41,541 bases of DNA from Methylomonas koyamae (GTDB taxonomy: Bacteria; Pseudomonadota; Gammaproteobacteria; Methylococcales; Methylomonadaceae), in contig NZ_LUUK01000176.1 in NCBI RefSeq assembly GCF_001644025.1, forward strand, positions 1-41,541. The letters are read 5' to 3'. The position numbers and the translations under genes are program-made. Shown piece by piece: positions 17,825 to 24,892 of the stretch. How positions within the stretch are numbered: position 1 is the stretch's first letter; every line of letters begins with the position of its first letter. The notes beneath the pieces were generated by a model, which had not been told where the DNA came from, ran no database searches, and saw nothing but the letters and a program-made list of their open reading frames with translations.

Positions 17825-18564
17825 CCGATATAGAAATCAGCGTCCTCGACAAAACTTACCGACCCGAGCATGCCGCCGACCGCCAGCATAAGGCCATCGC
17901 CGATTTGCAGCTTCGGGTGGCGCGCGACCAGTTCGTCTGCCTGCTGGGACCGTCCGGCTGCGGCAAAACCACGCTGCTGAACATGATTGCCGGCCTGGAC
18001 AGCCAGTACCAGGGCCAGATTCGCATCGGCCGCCTCGCGAGCCGGCCGAAAATCGGCTACGTATTTCAGAGTCCCAGATTGCTGCCGTGGTACGACGTGC
18101 GCCGCAACATCGAACTGGTCTTTCCCGCCAAACCGCCGACCGAATTGATCGACGCCTTGCTGGACGCGATGCAGCTCGGCGATGTTCAGCACGAATTTCC
18201 CGAGCGCCTGTCGCTCGGCATGCAACGTCGGGTGGCGATCATACGCGCCTTCGCGATCGATCCGGACTTGCTGTTGATGGACGAACCCTTCGTGTCGCTG
18301 GACGCGCCGAGTGCCCGTCAGGTCCGTAACCTGTTATACACGCTGTGGCAACAGCGCCCGCACACCGTGTTGTTCGTCAGCCACGATTTGCGCGAGGCCA
18401 TCGCATTGGCCGACAGGCTGATTTTTTTATCCCCATCGCCGATGCGCATCGTCGCCGACATCGTGGTCGACATTCCCCGGCCGCTCCGAAATGACGAAGT
18501 TCAAATCGAAACCTTCCGGGGCACTTTGTATAGTCGGCATCCCCAGATCGCCGACCTGCTGTAA
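17821..18564 (+). CDS. ABC transporter ATP-binding protein (SsuB/TauB-like)
   Basis: This 247-residue nucleotide-binding subunit has Walker A GPSGCGKTT, a Q-loop in VFQSPRLLPW, Walker B LLLMDEPF, a D-loop SLDA and the switch histidine in FVSHDL. The signature motif is unusual: LSLGMQRR instead of the common LSGGQ, so the second glycine is replaced by leucine and glutamine is shifted by a methionine. Close SsuB-type proteins do vary here, so activity is likely retained. The ATG overlaps the permease stop. It powers uptake by the two upstream gene products. Confidence 0.92.
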   Translation: MTDIEISVLDKTYRPEHAADRQHKAIADLQLRVARDQFVCLLGPSGCGKTTLLNMIAGLDSQYQGQIRIGRLASRPKIGYVFQSPRLLPWYDVRRNIELVFPAKPPTELIDALLDAMQLGDVQHEFPERLSLGMQRRVAIIRAFAIDPDLLLMDEPFVSLDAPSARQVRNLLYTLWQQRPHTVLFVSHDLREAIALADRLIFLSPSPMRIVADIVVDIPRPLRNDEVQIETFRGTLYSRHPQIADLL

Positions 18565-18565
18565 C

Positions 18566-19130
18566 GTGAAAACCGTAGCCGCCGAATGGGCGGTCGAAGA
18601 ACTCATCAAAAAATCGCGTTTCATCGGCGTCGTTTGCCCCTGCTCCCGGGAACGCGATGCGCTGCTGTTTATAGAGCGTTTGCGCGTCCAACATTCCGGC
18701 GCCAGTCACGTCGCGTTTGCCTACCGAGTTCTCGGAGCGGACGGACTGATCGGCCGCTGCAACGATGCCGGCGAACCCAGCGGGCACGGCCGGCAAGCCG
18801 ATTTTTCAACACTTGGACGGCAAGCAATTAATCAACCTGTGCGTCGCGGTGGTGCGTTATTACGGGGGCGTCAAGCTTGGGGCCGGCGGTTTGACCCGCG
18901 CCTATGGCAGTCTCGCCAAGCAGGTCATCGACGCCGCGCAAATCGTTGAACATATCGAATTCGCCGAGTGCGAACTATCCCTGGATTACTCGCGTCTCCA
19001 AATGCTGGACTACCATTTGAAAAAGCTGGACGGCGTTATTGTCCACCAAGATTTCGCCGATTCGGTGACGTTGCGCGTCAAGCTACCCAAACACCAACTC
19101 GCCGCGCTTCAGGCGCTGATTCGGATTTAG
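18566..19130 (+). pseudogene. yigZ: YigZ/IMPACT family protein, broken by a one-base insertion
   Basis: The first frame runs from GTG 18566 (KTVAAEWAVEELIKKSRFIGVV) to NDAGEPSG, where the family motif should continue TAGKP. That continuation is present in the next frame, from about 18785 on (TAGKPIFQHLDGKQLINLCVAVVRYYGGVKLGAGG). One extra G in the run at 18782-18784 causes the shift; removing it restores a normal protein of about 188 residues. The rest of both halves is intact. YigZ proteins resemble the translation regulator IMPACT and have an N-terminal RNase PH/EF-G-like fold. The start lies two bases after the ABC ATPase stop. Recent mutation, sequencing error and programmed shift are all possible; I favour the first two. 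Confidence 0.85.
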
Positions 19131-19366
19131 CCCGTCAATCAAATGGCCACGCGTGGACGCCGGAATCATACCGGTCGCAACCTAACTTATTCTGTTGCGA
19201 ATCATCAACATTCAATTTATATCTGGCACAGATGACAACTTGATGGCAACATTGTATCCAAATTTGAAACAAAGCATCTACGGATTGCTGTATTGTAAAT
19301 AAAACGCTTGGGCCTTATAGTGAAGTCGTGTTCATTGCATTCGACTGTTTCAGTCTAGGAGTCCAA

Positions 19367-19528
19367 ATGAAATCATCCAAAAACCTTTACCGTGACATTC
19401 TGACCGGCCTGTTTTTCACGACCGGCGTGTTTGGCTTTATGTCCGGCGAATTCGTGATTTCCACGATGCTGTTTGGAGCCGCCACGATCTCGAGCAACCT
19501 CGATTTCAACGGCTCGTTTCGCGCCTAG
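19367..19528 (+). CDS. Small membrane protein of unknown function
   Basis: This 53-residue protein starts at an ATG preceded by AGGAG at a good distance, which supports real translation. A charged N-terminus (KSSKNLYRD) is followed by two hydrophobic stretches (ILTGLFFTTGVFGFM and VISTMLFGAATI), so it is probably a two-pass or hairpin inner-membrane peptide. I do not recognise a family. It stands alone between yigZ and purC, with a 200-base AT-richer leader and a terminator downstream, consistent with a monocistronic transcript. Confidence 0.6.
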   Translation: MKSSKNLYRDILTGLFFTTGVFGFMSGEFVISTMLFGAATISSNLDFNGSFRA

Positions 19529-19587
19529 TTTTTAGTTGTACCTCCTCGTTGTTTTTTAAGCCGTTCGTTCCATAGCTCTGTGCTTGT

Positions 19588-19624
19588 CCGCTGCCCCTCA
19601 CTCCGGGGCGGCGGGTCTTTTTCG
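19588..19624 (+). terminator. Rho-independent terminator after the small membrane protein gene
   Basis: A GC-rich hairpin (CCGCTGCCCC / GGGGCGGCGG) is followed by a T-run. It lies 60 bases after the stop at 19528 and isolates purC from upstream transcription. Confidence 0.75.
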
Positions 19625-19692
19625 TTACTCTCCCCACTGGTTTCTCTATTCGCCGCTCCAAGCCGGCGCTGCCTAGCTCCGTCGCTTGATGG

Positions 19693-19698
19693 TAAAAT
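19693..19698 (+). promoter_or_regulatory. Putative -10 element for purC
   Basis: TAAAAT lies 34 bases before the purC ATG, just after a terminator. No convincing -35 or PurR operator was found. Confidence 0.3.
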
Positions 19699-19731
19699 CT
19701 TCGAATATTCACTGCAGACCACGCCAAACCG

Positions 19732-20631
19732 ATGACGACCGCCCCCGCCGCACTTTACGAATCTTACCTGCCTCATCTTAAACTGCTGGGTCGCGGCAAG
19801 GTCCGCGATATGTACGAAATCGACGCAGAACATTTGCTAATCGTCACGACCGATCGGATGTCGGCCTTCGATGTGATCATGCCCGACCCGATTCCGGGCA
19901 AGGGACAAGTCCTAACTCGGGTGTCCAACTTCTGGTTCGCCCGGATGCGCGACATCATTCCCAACCATTTGAGCGACGATTTGTCACTGGCCGACGTGAT
20001 TCCGGACCCGGCCTTGCGGGTACCCGTCGAAGGCCGGGCGATCATCGTCAAACGGCTCAAACCATTGCCTATCGAGGCCATCGTCCGAGGCTATCTGATC
20101 GGCTCCGGCTGGAAAGACTACCAGCGCACCGGCCAGGTTTGCGGCATCGCGCTCCCTGCCGGCTTGCAACAAGCGCAGCAACTGCCCGAACCGATCTACA
20201 CGCCCTCGAGCAAGGCCGAGGTCGGCGTTCACGACGAAAACATCAGCTTTGCCGATACCGTTAACCTGGTCGGCCGCGAAGTCGCCGACCAGATTCGCGA
20301 TGTCAGTATCCGGCTTTACAGCAGCGCCGCCGAATACGCGCTGGCGCGCGGTATTATCATCGCCGACACCAAATTCGAATTTGGCCAGGACGACAGCGGC
20401 AAGGTCTATTTGATCGACGAAGCGCTGACGCCAGACTCGTCGCGCTTCTGGCCGGTCGAGCAATACCAAGTCGGTATTAGCCCTCCCAGCTTCGATAAGC
20501 AATATTTGCGCGATTACTTGGAAACCCTCGATTGGAACAAAACCGCCCCCGGCCCAAAACTCCCCGAGGAAGTCAGCCGCAAATGCGCCGAAAAGTACCG
20601 GGAAGCCGAGTTGAAGTTGGTCGGAATCTAG
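19732..20631 (+). CDS. purC: Phosphoribosylaminoimidazole-succinocarboxamide synthase
   Basis: This 299-residue SAICAR synthetase joins aspartate to CAIR in purine biosynthesis, using ATP. Motifs include [12 protein letters not shown] at the N-terminus, [16 protein letters not shown], the substrate-binding [18 protein letters not shown], and [15 protein letters not shown]. The length is that of the longer bacterial/fungal-type enzyme rather than the 237-residue E. coli type. It has its own short leader between a terminator and a possible -10. Downstream lies the tRNA-derived left end of the integrated element. Confidence 0.96.
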   Translation: MTTAPAALYESYLPHLKLLGRGKVRDMYEIDAEHLLIVTTDRMSAFDVIMPDPIPGKGQVLTRVSNFWFARMRDIIPNHLSDDLSLADVIPDPALRVPVEGRAIIVKRLKPLPIEAIVRGYLIGSGWKDYQRTGQVCGIALPAGLQQAQQLPEPIYTPSSKAEVGVHDENISFADTVNLVGREVADQIRDVSIRLYSSAAEYALARGIIIADTKFEFGQDDSGKVYLIDEALTPDSSRFWPVEQYQVGISPPSFDKQYLRDYLETLDWNKTAPGPKLPEEVSRKCAEKYREAELKLVGI

Positions 20632-21094
20632 CAGGCCAATACTGCGGTCGGCGCGGCATATCGACGGGCCGACCGAGGTTTCAGGATTCGAATAGTTTGA
20701 GCTAGGGCGCGTATCATACGGATAGTCGAAAAACTACGATACTTCGCCGAAATAGCGCTTACACAACAGGTTACGGGTAAGCCAAGATGCAGCGCGGATT
20801 GTAAACCGGTTTTGACGCGGGCAAAAGCTGCCAGAAAGTTGACTGTTCCCATGCAAAAATGCTGGCTGATAACTGTCGATTACAACATTTGGAACTGGAT
20901 ATGTTCTGAAAGCGTTGAAGCAGTGGGGATGCGATGGCGGTCTCCTAATCAATGACGAGCCATTCGTGTGGGGAGTCATAGCCGGGCGGCACGATGGCAT
21001 TTATTGTCTGTTATTGGGGTGTTTTATTCTGAACTGTCCCGACAATGTCCCAGGACTGATTCTAGCGGGCTCAAAGGCCTTATAACTTATTGAC
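20632..21094 (+). other. Intergenic region between purC and the element; possible gene remnant
   Basis: No complete gene is seen. In one plus-strand frame, 20873-21085, there are 70 open codons with protein-like composition (GTGYVLKALKQWGCDGG, NDEPFVWGVIAGRHDG) but no start codon and no ribosome-binding site, so it may be the tail of a decayed gene. A GC-rich inverted repeat just after purC (CGGTCGGC / GCCGACCG, 20644-20672) could act as its terminator, although no clear T-run follows. Before integration this DNA would have flanked the 3' end of the tRNA-Thr gene. Confidence 0.4.
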
Positions 21095-21148
21095 TTAAAT
21101 GGTGCCGGCAATAGGAATCGAACCTACGACCTTCGCGTTACGAGTGCG
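21095..21148 (-). repeat. Left attachment repeat (attL), orphan tRNA-Thr 3' fragment
   Basis: This is a 54-base exact copy of 31086-31139. It holds the last 49 bases of the tRNA, from the anticodon stem through the CCA, plus 5 to 6 bases beyond, and then diverges, so no full tRNA can be formed here. It is the duplicated core left by site-specific integration. Confidence 0.92.
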
Positions 21149-21260
21149 ATTGTTATAATAGTCGTCGGCAATCTACGGCAAGTATAAGTAATAAAAATCA
21201 ATACCTTATGCTCTAATTGCTGTCGAGTCTTGCCGAGAAAAAACGACATCTTTTACCGGC

Positions 21261-21281
21261 TAGTGGATCATCAGTGGATCA
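21261..21281 (+). repeat. Left arm-type repeat, tandem AGTGGATCA
   Basis: Two copies of AGTGGATCA separated by two bases. The same 21-base block recurs exactly at 31023-31043 near the other end and is absent elsewhere in the parts I inspected. Position (113 bases inside the left core) and symmetry suggest an integrase arm-binding site. It also overlaps the expected -35 of the int promoter. Confidence 0.6.
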
Positions 21282-21287
21282 TTGAAA

Positions 21288-21293
21288 TATAAT
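21288..21293 (+). promoter_or_regulatory. Putative -10 of the integrase promoter
   Basis: A perfect TATAAT 138 bases before the int ATG. A -35 at normal spacing would fall within the AGTGGATCA repeats (around 21265-21270), so integrase bound to its arm sites could repress its own gene. Confidence 0.45.
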
Positions 21294-21378
21294 CAAAGCC
21301 CACAAACAAAACGGGCCCGGCGGTGCTACCAACACCAACCAAGCCCTGACCGATTCACTTAACGCGACAGGTTAAGCA

Positions 21379-21447
21379 ATGGCTGAAAGTATCATACCAA
21401 AACGCCGGTTGCTATCCCACGAGGGCAGCTATGGCAAGCATCACTAA
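21379..21447 (+). CDS. Possible 22-residue leader ORF overlapping the integrase start
   Basis: ATG GCT GAA at 21379 opens a 22-codon frame (ESIIPKRRLLSHEGSYGKHH as its last residues) ending at TAA 21445-21447, seventeen bases inside the int gene in another frame. An inverted repeat CTTAAC/GTTAAG (21358-21376) sits immediately before it. Translation through this frame would carry ribosomes over the int start region, so it may tune integrase translation. It may equally be a chance frame; the ribosome-binding site (AGG at -10) is weak. Confidence 0.3.
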   Translation: MAESIIPKRRLLSHEGSYGKHH

Positions 21448-22546
21448 ACGCACCAGTGACGACGGCGACGTTTCCTATTTCGTCCGTGTTCGGCTTAAAG
21501 GTTACCCGTTACAAACTGCCACTTTCAAGCGCCTGACCGATGCCAAAAAATGGGCGGCATCCACCGAAAGCGCGATCAGGGAAGGCCGGCACTTCAAAAC
21601 CAACGAAGCCAAACGGCACACCTTGGCGGAAGCCATCGAACGCTATACCCGCGAAATCCTGCCGACCGAATTTACCAACGTCGAACAAAGCAACCGCCGG
21701 CCTATTTTGGAATGGTGGGCTTCACAGATCGGCCATTGTGTTATGGCGGACCTATCCACCGCCACCTTTGCCGACTGCCGCAACACCTTAGCAACCAGCG
21801 GCGGACGGAAGGGGCGGCCATTGGCGGCGGCCACCATCAAAAAGCATTTTGTGGTAGCCACCGACGTTTTAAAGCGGTGTGTTAATGAGTGGCATTGGCT
21901 GGAGCAATCCCCGTTAAAGGACGGCGGTATAAAGTTGCCCGAGCTGCCGCGCGGAATCGTTCGCTTTTTGGACGATGACGAACTTAACCGGCTGACAGCC
22001 GCTTGTAAGGAATCGCCAAACCCTTTGCTGTATCCGGCCTTTGTACTGGCTATCTCAACCGGGATGAGGCAAAGCGAAACCATGAACCTGTATTGGCGGG
22101 AACCGGAAACGCCACCCAGCGAAACCGCGTGGGGTGTGGTCAATCTGGCGGAATCCTGCATCATCTTACACGAAACGAAGAACGGCGACCGGCGGCGGGT
22201 GCCGTTGGCAAGCCAAGCCCTAGCCGAACTGCAAAAGCTCAACAAGATTAGGCGGCTTGATTCTGCGCTAGTCTTTCCCAGCCCCACCCACCCAAGCCAG
22301 CCGATTGAGCTTAAAAAAGCCTGGCTGAACGCCTTGAAACGGGCCGAGGTCAATAACTTTCGCTGGCATGATTTGAGGCATTGCACCGCGTCTTATCTGG
22401 CGATGGGCGGCGCTTCAATGGTCGAAATCGCGGCGGTACTGGGCCACAAAACCTTAGACATGGTGAAGCGATATAGCCACCTATCGGACGTTCACATAGC
22501 CAACGTGGTCGAACGGATGAATAGCAAACTGTTTGGGGGCGGATAA
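21431..22546 (+). CDS. int: Tyrosine recombinase/integrase
   Basis: This 371-residue site-specific recombinase mediates integration into and excision from the tRNA-Thr gene. The catalytic residues are all visible: R213 in STGMRQSE, the lysine in ETKNGDRRRVPL, H313-x-x-R316 in HDLRH, H339 in LGHKT and the nucleophile Y348 in VKRYSHL. The N-terminal 60 residues form the arm-binding region, and residues 65-165 are the SAM-like core-binding domain. The start follows GAGGGC. The stop overlaps the ATG of the next gene (TAATG), so the two are coupled. The gene points into the element from the end opposite the intact tRNA. Confidence 0.95.
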   Translation: MASITKRTSDDGDVSYFVRVRLKGYPLQTATFKRLTDAKKWAASTESAIREGRHFKTNEAKRHTLAEAIERYTREILPTEFTNVEQSNRRPILEWWASQIGHCVMADLSTATFADCRNTLATSGGRKGRPLAAATIKKHFVVATDVLKRCVNEWHWLEQSPLKDGGIKLPELPRGIVRFLDDDELNRLTAACKESPNPLLYPAFVLAISTGMRQSETMNLYWREPETPPSETAWGVVNLAESCIILHETKNGDRRRVPLASQALAELQKLNKIRRLDSALVFPSPTHPSQPIELKKAWLNALKRAEVNNFRWHDLRHCTASYLAMGGASMVEIAAVLGHKTLDMVKRYSHLSDVHIANVVERMNSKLFGGG

Positions 22547-23226
22547 TGGGCATAAATGACAAGTATTTGTCGTTTGAAGAGAGAGTTGAACGAGGCGAAA
22601 AACTCGATGAACATTTAAATCTGGTTCAAATTGCAACACTTTGGAGCGGCGACCATAAAGAACGAAAGAAGCTGATGAATATTATGCGTTGGGAATTTAT
22701 GGACGGGGCTTTAAAAGGCGTAGATATAACCGAACCAACTATCAAAATTGATGAAACATCAGACATGGCCACAAAAGCTTTTTGGGCGTTCGAAAAGCAA
22801 AAACTTGACCTACGTTTTTCCTGCTATAAGTTCGATCCTGATTACAGTTATTTAATTATTGAGGTTTCGAAAAACGACTTTTTATCTTGGCTTGAATCTA
22901 GCAATGAACCAAAACCTACCGGGTGTTTGTTGGAAAGATGGTGGAACGAAAACCGACCAAGCCACAAAACTATAAATACCTACGACAATGCAACAGATCA
23001 AGGCAGGCGGGATCGGCAAATAAAGGCTATCTGCGATAAGGCTAAACTTTTCGGCTATGACGTACTTAATATTCCAGAAGGCGGAAAGAAAGCAATAAGA
23101 ACAGAATGCTTAAAAATTGAAAATGGACTGTTCACGCCAGACGGATTTAAGAAGGCATGGTCACAAGCCAGCACTAGCGGAAAAATCAGCATGGCAAACA
23201 AAGAAAAATATCTTTCAAAACAATAG
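22546..23226 (+). CDS. Unknown element protein, translationally coupled to int
   Basis: I do not recognise this 226-residue soluble protein. Its start overlaps the int stop and has a GGGGGCGGA ribosome-binding tract. The sequence is charged (Lys and Glu rich), with WSGDHKERKKLMNIMRWEF near the N-terminus and a C-terminal part beginning DQGRRDRQIKAICDKAK that could be a short helical DNA-binding-like region, though that is weak. There are no transmembrane helices or signal. Base composition is clearly more AT-rich than the int and primase genes around it, which points to separate acquisition. It may be element cargo or a directionality accessory. A hairpin follows the stop. Confidence 0.7.
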   Translation: MGINDKYLSFEERVERGEKLDEHLNLVQIATLWSGDHKERKKLMNIMRWEFMDGALKGVDITEPTIKIDETSDMATKAFWAFEKQKLDLRFSCYKFDPDYSYLIIEVSKNDFLSWLESSNEPKPTGCLLERWWNENRPSHKTINTYDNATDQGRRDRQIKAICDKAKLFGYDVLNIPEGGKKAIRTECLKIENGLFTPDGFKKAWSQASTSGKISMANKEKYLSKQ

Positions 23227-23257
23227 TGGGCACAGTGGGCAGTAAAAAAAGCCCACA
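23226..23257 (+). terminator. Hairpin after the int-coupled gene
   Basis: GTGGGC and GCCCAC flank an A-rich loop (about 23235-23256) right after the stop at 23226. The T-run is missing on the plus strand, so it may be a weak or Rho-assisted terminator, or a structural element. Confidence 0.35.
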
Positions 23258-23261
23258 TGCC

Positions 23262-23280
23262 CTGTATTTACTGCATACAG
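23262..23280 (+). promoter_or_regulatory. Inverted repeat, possible operator of the replication operon
   Basis: CTGTAT and ATACAG are separated by 7 bases, about 80 bases before the first gene of the replication operon. A repressor-binding site is plausible. The spacing does not fit a LexA box (CTG-N10-CAG). Confidence 0.35.
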
Positions 23281-23361
23281 TCTAGGCATTTTCTAATTCA
23301 CCCCGAGCCACGCCGAAAGAGCGCGGCAAACCTTGTTTAATCACAACAAATAGGGGTGAAT

Positions 23362-23634
23362 ATGACGCCAAACAACCAAACCAACACAGCCACGGCAGCC
23401 GCTGCGACAACTCAAGGCGAAGCCGTACAATCCGCCCGGCTCTATCTGACCGTTCAGCAATTCAACCAAAAGCACCCAGCCTTTCCGGTTGGCACATTAC
23501 GCCACCAGATATTCAACGAGGAAACCAACGGCCTGAAAAAGTCCGGGGCCATTGTCCGCAATGGCCGACGGGTTTTAATCAATGAGCCTAAATACTTTGC
23601 GTGGCTGGAATCCCAAAACGAGAGGGCCGCGTAA
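23362..23634 (+). CDS. Small DNA-binding protein, excisionase/helix-turn-helix-like
   Basis: This 90-residue protein has the pattern YLTVQQFNQKHPAFPVGTLR followed by NGRRVLINEPKYFAWLESQ, resembling the short winged-helix proteins that precede primase genes in plasmid-like and P4-like elements. The first 25 residues are a Thr/Ala/Gln-rich tail. I chose the ATG at 23362 because AGGGG lies 5 bases before it; the in-frame GTG at 23356 has no such site. It opens an overlapping four-gene operon (TAATG junction to the next gene). It may act as excisionase, repressor or replication accessory. Confidence 0.65.
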   Translation: MTPNNQTNTATAAAATTQGEAVQSARLYLTVQQFNQKHPAFPVGTLRHQIFNEETNGLKKSGAIVRNGRRVLINEPKYFAWLESQNERAA

Positions 23635-23954
23635 TGAATCAGATCATCCCCGCCAACCCCGGATTCAACGCGCTAACGTTCTTCATTAACGAGGCCGGAA
23701 AGCCCAGCTATTACCGTGAGGCGGTCATTGCTTGGCAGTTGCGGATTGCTGCCGCCGCGTCTGGCGTTACCGATGCCGATCGAGCAGGCGAAAGGCTTTG
23801 CCATTGGGCGACGCCGATTTTGCCGGGTGGAATCGGTAGCTTTGACGAATGGGACGCTATCGAAGACCCTAACGGCACGATTAGCACCAGCGACAATACC
23901 TTTCGTAGTATCGGCGACTGTCTGGAGCATTGGGCCAAAGCGAGGCGCCAATGA
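23634..23954 (+). CDS. Unknown small protein of the replication operon
   Basis: This 106-residue protein starts at the ATG overlapping the upstream stop and ends overlapping the primase ATG, so it is firmly embedded in the operon. The sequence has YYREAVIAWQLRIAAAA and GGIGSFDEWDAI, acidic and Trp-rich, with no membrane segment or known motif. Genetic position between a DNA-binding protein and a primase suggests an accessory in replication or its control, but this is inferred from position alone. Confidence 0.65.
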   Translation: MNQIIPANPGFNALTFFINEAGKPSYYREAVIAWQLRIAAAASGVTDADRAGERLCHWATPILPGGIGSFDEWDAIEDPNGTISTSDNTFRSIGDCLEHWAKARRQ

Positions 23955-24892
23955 GTTTTCAGCACATCGAAGACGCCGCCCGCGCGGCGTTGGCCGACTG
24001 CGGCTTGGCTCCGCCCAAGCATTTTGCTTACGGCAAGTTTCTTGTTGTCGGCGAAATTGACGGCAAACCAGGCGACAACGCCGGCCGGGTAAAAGTCTTC
24101 ACCGATGGCCTTGGCGGGTTTGTGCAGAACTGGCGCACCGGCGAAAAGCGGTCGTTTTTTCTGAATGCTGCCGGCGCCGATAGTCAGTTGTCGGAGGCCG
24201 AGCGCCAGCGTATCGACCGCGAGCGCAAACGCCGCCAGGCCGAGGAAATGGCGCGGATGGACCGGGCCGCCAAGCGTGCCGTGTCCATCTGGCAAGTGGC
24301 CGCACCGGCGCCGGCCGAGCATCCTTATCTGGTCGCCAAGCACATCCAGCCGCATTGCGCCCGTGTAGCAACCTGGCGGCGGGTTATCGATAACGAAGGC
24401 GCTAAGCAAACGGTATCGATCGAGAACGCGCTACTGGTGTCCATGATCGACGCAGCCGGCACCATTCGCAGTTTGCAGGCCATATTCCCCACCAATCATC
24501 CGTTGTTCGGCAATCGCAACAAAGACTTTTTGCCGGGCGGCGGCTTGGCCGGTCTGTTCGGTTTCATTGGGCGACGCACTGATAAGGTGCTGATTGCCGA
24601 GGGTTTCGCTACCGGCGCCACCCTGCACGAAGAAACCGGCTTGCGTGTTTACCTGGCGTTTACGGCCAACAATCTGTTGGCGGTCGGCCGGATCGTGCGA
24701 GACAAGCTACCGAATGTCGAGATTGTGTTTGCCGCCGACAACGATACCGAAACCGTCGGCAATCCTGGTCTGACCAAAGCCACCGAGGCGGCGACAGCCG
24801 TCGGCGGTTCGGTCATGGTGCCGCCGATTCCGGATAGCGACTTCAATGACTACGCCGCTTATCTGCGACAAGGCGGCGGCCATGTCGGATAA
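23951..24892 (+). CDS. Toprim-domain primase
   Basis: This 313-residue protein has an N-terminal DUF/primase-like region (GRVKVFTDGLGGFVQNWRTGE), a charged helical linker (about residues 75-110) and a C-terminal Toprim domain. The catalytic glutamate is E217 in VLIAEGFATGA, and the metal-binding pair is D263-x-D265 in FAADNDTE; the domain ends PDSDFNDYAAYL. No N-terminal zinc finger is visible. Such proteins make RNA primers for phage, plasmid and satellite replication. The start overlaps the previous stop (ATGA) and the stop lies 11 bases inside the helicase gene, so both proteins should be made in coupled fashion. Confidence 0.88.
   Translation: MSFQHIEDAARAALADCGLAPPKHFAYGKFLVVGEIDGKPGDNAGRVKVFTDGLGGFVQNWRTGEKRSFFLNAAGADSQLSEAERQRIDRERKRRQAEEMARMDRAAKRAVSIWQVAAPAPAEHPYLVAKHIQPHCARVATWRRVIDNEGAKQTVSIENALLVSMIDAAGTIRSLQAIFPTNHPLFGNRNKDFLPGGGLAGLFGFIGRRTDKVLIAEGFATGATLHEETGLRVYLAFTANNLLAVGRIVRDKLPNVEIVFAADNDTETVGNPGLTKATEAATAVGGSVMVPPIPDSDFNDYAAYLRQGGGHVG

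Noticed and set aside
21095-21148. A second functional tRNA gene at the left end
   Set aside because: Only the 3' part matches; the sequence diverges before the D-arm, so no cloverleaf can form.
23262-23280. LexA (SOS) box upstream of the replication operon
   Set aside because: The CTG and CAG arms are 13 bases apart instead of 10.
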